Below, in pieces: positions 14,068 through 20,138 of a DNA stretch of 25,168 nt (position 1 is the stretch's first letter; the number at the start of each line of letters is the position of its first letter). Under the pieces are notes generated by a model. That model was not told the DNA's origin and searched no databases. It worked only from the letters and a program-made list of their open reading frames with translations. The stretch covers positions 1 through 25,168 of IMG/VR virus record IMGVR_UViG_3300042308_000536. The stretch is one strand, 5' to 3'. Source of the DNA: a virus. The position numbers and the translations under genes were made by a program.

Positions 14068-14436
14068 ATGGCAAATACATTTACAATTGTAAATAATTCA
14101 ACAAACGAAGTATTAGTTCAGATTGATCAAGGCACCGATTTTGGTGAATCATTGGTTTTTTATACTGACAATACTAATACTACAAGAAGAAATTTAACCG
14201 GATATACTTTTAGTGCCAAAGCACGATACGGAACACATGCAAGCGATACAGTGGTAACATTTACTACTCAAGTCACCGACGCAGCACAGGGTGTTGTTAA
14301 TTGGGCATTGACTGACACACAAACCCAAGCAATGAAACCAGGACGTTGGGTGTTTGATTTAGAAATGAGTGTAGGTGGCGAAGTTACCAGAATAATGTGG
14401 GGAACAGTAGAAATAAAACCCGCAGCAACATATTAA
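14068..14436 (+). CDS. Small virion-associated protein with BppU-like N-terminal beta fold
   Basis: A protein of 122 residues. The pattern IDQGTDFGESLVFYTDN...RRNLTGYTFSAKAR, then VVNWALTDTQTQAMKPGRWVFDLEMSV and GTVEIKPAATY, matches the small Ig-like/BppU N-terminal fold found widely in phage baseplates and fibre attachment proteins (polar strand, 'dLTGy', 'YDLe' and a G-x-V-x-V end). It lies 11 nt upstream of the large fibre gene, so it probably links that fibre to the virion or is an accessory tail protein. The Shine-Dalgarno sequence is weak. Confidence 0.65.
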   Translation: MANTFTIVNNSTNEVLVQIDQGTDFGESLVFYTDNTNTTRRNLTGYTFSAKARYGTHASDTVVTFTTQVTDAAQGVVNWALTDTQTQAMKPGRWVFDLEMSVGGEVTRIMWGTVEIKPAATY

Positions 14437-14447
14437 GGAAAATATAG

Positions 14448-17426
14448 ATGAGTGATAGTGTTGTAATCTCTAAAACTACAGATACCATTAGTGTAAGTGT
14501 AGTAAGCACCGGACAAGTAAACACCGGACAAAACATCGGTGATGGCGCTGGTGTGTTTAAAGAAAAAGTAGGTGCTGATTTTAGATATCGCACACTAACA
14601 CAAGGCAACGGTATTAATATTACACAAAACGCTAATACCGTAGAAATTGGATTAGACGTTACCGACAACGTAACATTTAATAATTTAACAGTTAATGGAA
14701 CTGTTAATTCGGATCTAATCCCAGACGGCGATGAAACAAGAAATTTAGGCAGTGCCGCCGCTAAATGGAATGAATTATACCTAAGTGGAAATACAATTAC
14801 ATTAGGTACCGCTACAATTAGTTCATCAGATGGTGGAATTATTCTTCCAGCAGGTTCAACAATAGATGGCGAAACAATTGCAACCGGCGCAGTTACTGAC
14901 ACCGACGATGTTCCAGAAGGTTCAACTAACCTTTATTATACCAGCACTAGAGTTAACAATGCCTTTGATACTAGACTGGCTACTAAGACAACCACAAACT
15001 TAGCAGAAGGCACTAACTTATATCATACCACTGCTAGAGCAAGAAGTGCAATTAGTGTAACTGATGCAGGCGGCGATGGCAGCATGGCTTATAACAGTTC
15101 TACTGGTGTAATAACTTACACTGGTCCTAGTGCTACAGATGTTAGAGCACATTTTAGTGCCGGCACAGGTATTACAATTACCAATGGTGCAATTGCTTCG
15201 ACTATTACACAATTCACAACTGCTAATGCTAGAAGCGCAATTAGTGCTACTGATGTAGGTGGTGAAGGTAGTTTCAGTTATGACAGTGCTACTGGTGTAA
15301 TGACATATACCGGTCCTAGCCATAGTGGTCTAGAAGTAACCAGTGCTAAGAATCAAGCAAACGGATATGCTGGTCTTGATAGTTCAGGTAAAGTAGCCGC
15401 AGCACAATTACCAAGTTATGTAGATGATGTTGTAGAAGCAGCAAACCTAGCAGCATTACCTGTAAGTGGTGAAACTGGTAAAATATATGTTACATTAGAT
15501 ACTAACAAAACATATCGTTGGAGCGGTAGTGCTTATGTAGAAATAAGTGCAAGCCCTGGATCAACTGATGCAGTAACCGAAGGCTCAACTAATCTTTATT
15601 TTACAACACAGAGAGCCCGTGATGCATTTTCAGCATCAACCGGCATTACAATTACCAATGGTGCAATTGCCACAACAATTACCCAATATACTGATGCAAG
15701 TGCAAGAAGCAGTATTAGTGTAACTGATGCAGGCGGTGATGGATCATTAAGTTATAACTCATCAACTGGTGTTATTACCTACACAGGCCCAAGCGCATCA
15801 GAAACCCGTGCTCATTTTACTGCTGGAACTGGTATTAGTATAACTAACGGCAGCATTGCTTCAACTATTACCCAATATACTGACGCAGGTGCAAGAGCCG
15901 CTGTTAGTGTAACTGATGCAGGTGGTGATGGTAGCCTTGCTTATAACAATACTACTGGTGTAATCACTTATACTGGGCCAAGCGCATCTGAAACCCGTGC
16001 TCATTTTAGTGCAGGAACAGGTATTACTATAACAGATGGTGTAATTGCCAACACTGTTACAGATACAAATACAACTTATGCTATTAGTGCAGTAACCGGC
16101 GGCCCATCAGGTGCTAATTTAAGATTAACTGCGGGTGGCAGTGGATCAGGGCACGATGATGTTACATTTGCTAACGGAACAAACATTGCAGTAACAAGAA
16201 CTGATGCCAATACAATTACAATTGGAACAACTGGACTTGCAACAGTAGCAACCAGCGGTGCTTATAGTGACCTTAGCGGAACACCAACAATACCAACAGT
16301 CCCTGAAGACTTAAATGATTTACTTGATGTCAATGCGCCTTCTCCATCTGATGGTGATGTGCTTACATGGGACGGCACCGCAGGTGAATGGACAAATTCA
16401 CCAGCAGGCGGTGGCGGCGGTGGATCGTTTGACCAAGGTCTTGACACCACAGATAGTGTAGAATTTGCTGGTTTAACATTAACAGGCGGCGCTACAACCG
16501 TAGGCATTGATAACCGTGCTACACAATATAGTGAAATTATTGTTGCTGGAAGCAGTGTCAATGGTGGCACTGGTATAGAATTAAGATATAACAAAGAAGT
16601 AGGCGCATTAGCAGATGGCGATTCGCCGACATTAATTGAATTTGCAGTAGTTGCTGACAATGATGGTGATCCACAATACGGATATACAGGTAAAATACAA
16701 TCAACCTTAGGTATGGATGGCAATCTGAATAATATTCAATTTACAATTTATGATGATGGTATTACTACATTTGATGAAAATCAAGTATTGTTATTGCAAT
16801 ATGATAGTGCAAACTTTAACAATGGCACATTAAAAATAAATTATGATAGCGTGAACACTACTAGCAAAATTAACAGTCTTGCAAATGATTTACATCTAAT
16901 TAGTGATACTTCAATTGAGATCCATAATTTATCAATTGGAGAACCTTGGATATTCAACGGTAATGGTGATCTTATATTGCCAACTGGCGGTGATATCAAA
17001 GACAGCGAAGGTAATAGTGTCCTTGGAAGTATATTTGGTGATTATAATGATGACAACACCGATTATCCAACAGTAGAAGATAGTCCATCATCATATACAC
17101 ATTTTCTAGACATTGGAACTCACAATGCCTATGAATTGAATATGAATACATCACAATTTACATTAAGACTAGGCAACAGCACACAAACAACATACAAAGC
17201 ACCTAGAACAGTATGGCTTGTGCTTAATGATGTCTATTCGGGCGGGACTATAGATTTTTCACTAAATGTAGATAGTAGCACTGCACTTGCAGACACTGTT
17301 ACACTAAGAAGTGGCGGATCATTTCCTAGCACTAGTTCGTTTACTGCAGGTAATGGCGTAACTTATATACAATTAGTATCACCAGATAATAAGAACTGGT
17401 TCTTCTTTAGCAGTGACTTAACATAA
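14448..17426 (+). CDS. Large repetitive tail fibre protein 2
   Basis: A protein of 992 residues, the largest in the genome. The N-terminal 170 residues (GNGINITQNANTVEIGL..., 'GDETRNLGSAAAKWNELYL') match fibre segments common in marine myoviruses. Residues about 198-535 contain four imperfect copies of a unit built from 'AISVTDAGGDGS', 'GVITYTGPS' and 'RAHFSAGTGITITNG', with a collagen-free linker inserted after copy 2. Around residues 622-660 is the module LNDLLDVNAPSPSDGDVLTWD, also present in the fibre at 8164, then a run of six glycines. The C-terminal 300 residues are unique and beta-rich and probably bind the receptor. It is followed directly by a terminator (17431-17456), which closes the transcription unit. 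Confidence 0.8.
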   Translation: MSDSVVISKTTDTISVSVVSTGQVNTGQNIGDGAGVFKEKVGADFRYRTLTQGNGINITQNANTVEIGLDVTDNVTFNNLTVNGTVNSDLIPDGDETRNLGSAAAKWNELYLSGNTITLGTATISSSDGGIILPAGSTIDGETIATGAVTDTDDVPEGSTNLYYTSTRVNNAFDTRLATKTTTNLAEGTNLYHTTARARSAISVTDAGGDGSMAYNSSTGVITYTGPSATDVRAHFSAGTGITITNGAIASTITQFTTANARSAISATDVGGEGSFSYDSATGVMTYTGPSHSGLEVTSAKNQANGYAGLDSSGKVAAAQLPSYVDDVVEAANLAALPVSGETGKIYVTLDTNKTYRWSGSAYVEISASPGSTDAVTEGSTNLYFTTQRARDAFSASTGITITNGAIATTITQYTDASARSSISVTDAGGDGSLSYNSSTGVITYTGPSASETRAHFTAGTGISITNGSIASTITQYTDAGARAAVSVTDAGGDGSLAYNNTTGVITYTGPSASETRAHFSAGTGITITDGVIANTVTDTNTTYAISAVTGGPSGANLRLTAGGSGSGHDDVTFANGTNIAVTRTDANTITIGTTGLATVATSGAYSDLSGTPTIPTVPEDLNDLLDVNAPSPSDGDVLTWDGTAGEWTNSPAGGGGGGSFDQGLDTTDSVEFAGLTLTGGATTVGIDNRATQYSEIIVAGSSVNGGTGIELRYNKEVGALADGDSPTLIEFAVVADNDGDPQYGYTGKIQSTLGMDGNLNNIQFTIYDDGITTFDENQVLLLQYDSANFNNGTLKINYDSVNTTSKINSLANDLHLISDTSIEIHNLSIGEPWIFNGNGDLILPTGGDIKDSEGNSVLGSIFGDYNDDNTDYPTVEDSPSSYTHFLDIGTHNAYELNMNTSQFTLRLGNSTQTTYKAPRTVWLVLNDVYSGGTIDFSLNVDSSTALADTVTLRSGGSFPSTSSFTAGNGVTYIQLVSPDNKNWFFFSSDLT
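15039..16060 (+). repeat. Four imperfect coding repeats in the fibre gene
   Basis: Copies begin near 15039, 15228, 15702 and 15894. Copies 1 and 2 are tandem, copies 3 and 4 are tandem, and about 300 nt of other coding sequence lies between the pairs. DNA identity between copies 3 and 4 looks high, suggesting recent duplication or recombination; all stay in frame. Confidence 0.75.
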
Positions 17427-17430
17427 AAAC

Positions 17431-17456
17431 AATAGGAGCAAATTGCTCCTATTTTA
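17431..17456 (+). terminator. Intrinsic terminator after fibre 2
   Basis: The stem AATAGGAGC with GCTCCTATT (17431-17439 with 17445-17453) closes over AAATT and is followed by TTT. An A-run upstream makes it potentially bidirectional. It separates the fibre unit from the terminase unit. Confidence 0.8.
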
Positions 17457-17476
17457 ATCAATGAAAGGGTATACTG

Positions 17477-17860
17477 ATGACCGATAATCAGGCGGAGAAC
17501 GACACCAACTCAGAGGTGGAAATAAAAGAACCATTAAAAAGCCGTAGAGGCCGTCCTAAAGCACAAATTGATTTAGAACAAGTCTACAAACTTGCAAGTG
17601 TAGGTTGCACAATAAAAGAAGTGTCCTGGATCATGGATGTTCATGAGGATACAGTTCAAAGGCGTGAAGATGTCCGTGATGCATATGATAGAGGCACGGA
17701 AAATGCAAAGGTTAGATTGCGTAAAGCAATGTTTGTTAATGCTATTGATAGATTTAATCCAGCAGTGCAAATCTTCCTTGCTAAGAATCTGTTAGGCATG
17801 AGCGATCAAGGCTACAACACTAGTGATAGCAATGCAACCCTGCCATGGTCTGATGATTAA
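17477..17860 (+). CDS. Terminase small subunit-like DNA-binding protein
   Basis: A protein of 127 residues. An acidic tail is followed by RRGRPKAQIDLEQVYKLASVGC (about 23-44), then a helix-turn-helix-like stretch (TIKEVSWIMDVHEDTVQRR, 45-63), and a C-terminal 'NPAVQIFLAKNLLGMSD' (94-110). This combination is typical of TerS-like proteins that recognise phage DNA and deliver it to the large subunit. AAAGGG upstream provides the ribosome binding site. Unusually it is separated from the large subunit by about 1 kb holding a leftward secreted-protein gene and a small RNA. The stop is 3 bp from the end of that converging gene, with no terminator between. Confidence 0.75.
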   Translation: MTDNQAENDTNSEVEIKEPLKSRRGRPKAQIDLEQVYKLASVGCTIKEVSWIMDVHEDTVQRREDVRDAYDRGTENAKVRLRKAMFVNAIDRFNPAVQIFLAKNLLGMSDQGYNTSDSNATLPWSDD

Positions 17861-17863
17861 ATT

Positions 17864-18193
17864 TTATTTGCAATAAGCAGTGCCTAGAATTACTTGATGT
17901 GGGTTATGGATTTGCACATAATTGATATCATCATCAAATTCTACACACCAACCATGTGCTACAGTTCTTGCAACATTTTCGTCTAGATAAGATGCAGGCC
18001 AGTTGCCGATAATAACAACAGTGTCATTAAATGCAATACCTACATCTTGGATTCGATTATCCCATTGATGCATTTGCGATAACACACTTCTATTATATGC
18101 GCTAGCAGTTTGCGAACCAATAACTGCACTATTTGCTGCAGTGCAATATTGTGCTATAAAAACAGCAGCAAGAGTTGCGATAGTGATATTCAT
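17864..18193 (-). CDS. Small secreted protein with signal peptide, unknown function
   Basis: A protein of 109 residues. I start at 18193 because AAGGAGATTACA precedes it; a longer frame to 18220 has no ribosome binding site. Residues 1-23 (MNITIATLAAVFIAQYCTAANSA) look like a signal peptide with a hydrophobic core and an Ala-x-Ser-Ala-like cleavage region, though without the usual basic residues. Cys83 (HGWCVEF) and Cys108 (TAYCK) could form a disulfide in the periplasm. It has its own sigma70-like promoter and opposes the late genes, a layout typical of cargo genes, for example envelope proteins that block superinfection. No family is recognised, so this role is inference. Confidence 0.65.
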   Translation of the reverse strand: MNITIATLAAVFIAQYCTAANSAVIGSQTASAYNRSVLSQMHQWDNRIQDVGIAFNDTVVIIGNWPASYLDENVARTVAHGWCVEFDDDINYVQIHNPHQVILGTAYCK

Positions 18194-18204
18194 TGTAATC
18201 TCCT

Positions 18205-18219
18205 TTTTAATAAGCAACA
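18205..18219 (-). other. 5' hairpin of the secreted-protein mRNA
   Basis: On the - strand, TAAGCA-ATGT-TGCTTA forms a 6-bp hairpin at about the predicted 5' end of the mRNA and just before the ribosome binding site. It may stabilise the message or serve as a regulatory site. Confidence 0.35.
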
Positions 18220-18233
18220 TTGCTTACTCATAT

Positions 18234-18262
18234 AATATAATATATGCCTAATAGGATTACAA
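18234..18262 (-). promoter_or_regulatory. Leftward sigma70-type promoter for the secreted-protein gene
   Basis: On the - strand, TTGTAA (18257-18262), a 17-nt spacer and TATATT (18234-18239). The predicted start near 18227 is followed by a hairpin and a strong ribosome binding site. Confidence 0.6.
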
Positions 18263-18273
18263 GAAATTTTTTG

Positions 18274-18295
18274 ACATTTCTTAGTAACGAAATGT
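18274..18295. repeat. Inverted repeat between the leftward RNA terminator and the leftward promoter
   Basis: ACATTTC (18274-18280) and GAAATGT (18289-18295) form a 7-bp dyad around TTAGTAAC. It lies just upstream of the -35 at 18257-18262, where a regulator could bind. No matching regulator is identified in the genome. Confidence 0.35.
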
Positions 18296-18298
18296 TAC

Positions 18299-18330
18299 AA
18301 AAAAAAGTGGCAGACCTAAGTCCACCACTT
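18299..18330 (-). terminator. Intrinsic terminator of the leftward small RNA
   Basis: AAGTGG (18305-18310) pairs with CCACTT (18325-18330); inside, GAC-CTAA-GTC adds a second helix across a CA/CA internal loop. A run of eight U follows on the - strand (18299-18306). Confidence 0.75.
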
Positions 18331-18335
18331 AGTTG

Positions 18336-18352
18336 AATATGCTCAGCATATT
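18336..18352. repeat. 17-bp dyad AATATGCT-C-AGCATATT
   Basis: Perfect 8-bp arms around a single base. It forms hairpin 2 of the putative small RNA. It also shares the half site ATATGCT/AGCATAT with the dyad over the promoter at 12363, so it could be an operator. Confidence 0.45.
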
Positions 18353-18374
18353 ACTTTATAACTAAAGCAATTAC

Positions 18375-18403
18375 ATTATAGTAAAATATGAGGGTGTTGT
18401 CAA
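18375..18403 (-). promoter_or_regulatory. Leftward consensus sigma70 promoter for the small RNA
   Basis: On the - strand, TTGACA (18398-18403), a 17-nt spacer and TATAAT (18375-18380). This is a perfect match to both consensus hexamers and the optimal spacing, the strongest promoter in the window. Confidence 0.8.
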
Positions 18404-18405
18404 CT

Positions 18406-18413
18406 TATAAATA
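18406..18413 (+). promoter_or_regulatory. Rightward T4-late-like box upstream of the 18445-20129 genes
   Basis: TATAAATA with no recognisable -35. The expected start near 18419 would give a short leader before the GGGAG ribosome binding site at 18433-18437. It lies back to back with the leftward promoter at 18375-18403. Confidence 0.4.
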
Positions 18414-18444
18414 TCTCTGACAGAGTAGTAGTGGGAGTGACACC

Positions 18445-18624
18445 TTGACAAAACAGCGGCTGGATAAGATAGAAGCGGATATCGAAACGATTAAAACAAA
18501 TCATTTATTTCACATTGAACAAGACATTTCTGAATTAAAAATAACATTAAAAGAAATGGATATGAAAATGTGGGGTCTTGCTGCATTAATTATTGGTGCC
18601 GCAATAGCAGGGATGTTTATATAA
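18445..18624 (+). CDS. XhlA-like small membrane protein (holin/lysis candidate)
   Basis: A protein of 59 residues starting at TTG (18445). GGGAG at 18433-18437 supports this start, and the alternative GTG at 18437 runs into a stop. A charged coiled coil covers about 3-40 (RLDKIEADIETIKT...ISELKITLKEMD), and one membrane helix forms the C-terminus (WGLAALIIGAAIAGMFI). Coiled coil plus a terminal membrane helix is the plan of the XhlA/hemolysin family, which works with holins in host lysis. The stop overlaps the next start (TAATG). Too short for many gene finders, but signals and architecture agree. Confidence 0.65.
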   Translation: MTKQRLDKIEADIETIKTNHLFHIEQDISELKITLKEMDMKMWGLAALIIGAAIAGMFI

Positions 18625-18755
18625 TGCCAATACGTAAAACAAAAGAAGGTTATAAATGGGGCAGCAAAGGCCCATTTAAAACTAAACGTCAAGCAGCATC
18701 AGTTGCACGAGCAGCATATGCAAGTGGGTATAAACCCAAAAAACGCAGCAGATAA
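18624..18755 (+). CDS. Small basic phage protein, 43 residues
   Basis: The start at 18624 is coupled to the XhlA-like stop. A longer frame from 18570 would lie inside that gene and is rejected. The product (MPIRKTKEGYKWGSKGPFKT..., then AARAAYASGYKPKKRSR) matches a widespread tiny phage protein type with a 'GYKWG' start and an 'R-x-x-ASGY' end, often near packaging genes. It is strongly basic and may bind nucleic acid. The function is not known. The C-terminal KPKKRSR is repeated at the end of the next mini-gene. Confidence 0.65.
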   Translation: MPIRKTKEGYKWGSKGPFKTKRQAASVARAAYASGYKPKKRSR

Positions 18756-18766
18756 GGATATAATCA

Positions 18767-18811
18767 ATGGCTAAAATGACAAAGCGTAAACCAAAAAAGC
18801 GTAGCCGATAA
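18767..18811 (+). CDS. Possible 14-residue basic peptide
   Basis: ATG at 18767 with AAGGAT upstream encodes MAKMTKRKPKKRSR. Its last seven residues repeat the C-terminus of the previous protein with different codons, which suggests an internal duplication or selection at the protein level. The stop overlaps the next start (TAATGA). It may be a real micropeptide or a ribosome relay. Confidence 0.35.
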   Translation: MAKMTKRKPKKRSR

Positions 18812-18891
18812 TGAGTTACAGTCCCGGACAATTAAATCATTCATTACATGCAGGTTCTGCCGGATTTGAAATTATATTAGAAAAAATTTAA
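18811..18891 (+). CDS. Possible 26-residue peptide coupled to terminase
   Basis: ATG at 18811 overlaps the preceding stop, and its own stop overlaps the terminase start (TAATG at 18889-18893). The product (MSYSPGQLNHSLHAGSAGFE...) is not recognised. Because the terminase start has no strong ribosome binding site of its own, reading through this chain probably delivers ribosomes to it. Confidence 0.4.
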   Translation: MSYSPGQLNHSLHAGSAGFEIILEKI

Positions 18892-20129
18892 TGCCACTAA
18901 GCACAGCACAGCGAACTATATGCGACGACGAACATAGATTTAGAGTAGCGATTTGCGGTCGTCGTTTCGGTAAAACTTATATGAGTGTCAGAGAAATGGC
19001 ACGATTTGCGAGACACCCGAATCGCAAAATATGTTACATTGCACCAAGTTATCGTCAAGGCAAACAAACTGTCTGGAATGATTTAAAAGATAGACTTGGT
19101 AAACATCGCTGGATTAAAAAAGTTAATGAAAGCGAATTAACAATTACACTTATTAACAATAGTCAAATATTATTAAGATCCGCTGACAATTATGATAGTA
19201 TGCGTGGTCTTGGTCTTGATTTTGTTGTCTTCGATGAATTTGCAGATATTGCCAAAGAAACATGGACAGAAGTTATACGTCCAGCGTTATCTGACAGACA
19301 AGGACATGCATTGTTTATCGGCACACCAAAAGGTATGGGCAACTGGGCCAAAGACTTATGGGATCAAGGACAAAGCCTTGGATTCGATGATTGGAATAGT
19401 TATCAATATACTACATTAGATGGCGGCAATGTTCCTGAAGAAGAAATCGAATCTGCCAAACATGATTTAGATGAACGAACATTTAGACAAGAATACATGG
19501 CAACATTCGAAACATATGCTGGTGCAATTTATTATAGTTTTGATAGATCCCAATTGTTTGATATTTCTAAATTACAACCAGAGATACAAAACAATGAAGT
19601 GTTACATGTAGGAGTAGACTTTAACGTTAATCCTATGAGTGCAGTAATTGCAATTAAGCGCAATGAAAAACTTTATGTAATTGATGCAATCGAAATATAT
19701 GGTAGTAACACAGAAGAACTATGTCGTGAAATAAGACAAAAATACGGAGATTCAAGAAAGTATTTTGCTTACCCTGATGCTTCAGGTGGCAATTCAAATA
19801 CTAAAGGATCAAGCGACCATAATATATTAAGAGCAAATAAGTTCGAAGTTAGGACGCCTGGAAGGAATCCACCTGTTAAAGATAGAATTGCCGCTGTAAA
19901 TAGTGCTCTGAAAAGTTCAAAAGGTGAGATTAAACTTTATATAAATAAAACTGCAAGACGATTAATAGAATGTGTTGAAAAACACACTTATAAGGGTGAC
20001 ACAAGGCAACCTGATAAGGATAGTGGATTTGACCATTTAAATGACGCATTGGGATACTTAACGGTTTATCATCTTCCAATACAGCGTCCTGTTAAACAAG
20101 ATACAACAAGTGTATTTGGACACTTTTAA
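18891..20129 (+). CDS. terL: Terminase large subunit
   Basis: A protein of 412 residues with both motor and nuclease domains. Walker A is CGRRFGKT (22-29), Walker B is FVVFDE (111-116), and the coupling motif region is FIGTPKG (142-148). The RNase H-like nuclease has acidic residues at HVGVDFNVNP (Asp243), AYPDASGG (Asp296) and GFDHLNDALGY (Asp381, Asp385). It pumps phage DNA into the procapsid through the portal and cuts it. It is translated from a TAATG overlap with an upstream micro-ORF. All key motifs appear intact. Confidence 0.95.
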   Translation: MPLSTAQRTICDDEHRFRVAICGRRFGKTYMSVREMARFARHPNRKICYIAPSYRQGKQTVWNDLKDRLGKHRWIKKVNESELTITLINNSQILLRSADNYDSMRGLGLDFVVFDEFADIAKETWTEVIRPALSDRQGHALFIGTPKGMGNWAKDLWDQGQSLGFDDWNSYQYTTLDGGNVPEEEIESAKHDLDERTFRQEYMATFETYAGAIYYSFDRSQLFDISKLQPEIQNNEVLHVGVDFNVNPMSAVIAIKRNEKLYVIDAIEIYGSNTEELCREIRQKYGDSRKYFAYPDASGGNSNTKGSSDHNILRANKFEVRTPGRNPPVKDRIAAVNSALKSSKGEIKLYINKTARRLIECVEKHTYKGDTRQPDKDSGFDHLNDALGYLTVYHLPIQRPVKQDTTSVFGHF

Positions 20130-20138
20130 GGATTTGCG

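Larger units (their letters stand above)
18299..18368 (-). ncRNA. Putative small RNA of about 69 nt with a consensus promoter
   Basis: The transcript would begin near 18368 and end at the U-tract at 18299. It folds almost entirely into three consecutive hairpins: CTTTA-GTTA-TAAAG at its 5' end, a 7-bp hairpin from the dyad 18336-18352, and the terminator stem. There is no ORF. A full consensus promoter directly upstream and a terminator directly at its end are strong signs of a dedicated RNA gene. Possible roles are antisense control of a late or host message, or priming of replication; no target is known. Confidence 0.6.

Noticed and set aside
14448-17426. Diversity-generating retroelement acting on the fibre repeats
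   Set aside because: No reverse transcriptase gene anywhere and no template repeat with adenine-biased differences; the repeats are ordinary structural modules.
19940-19947. TATAAATA inside the large terminase gene
   Set aside because: It lies within coding sequence with no gene starting nearby, and is expected by chance in AT-rich DNA.
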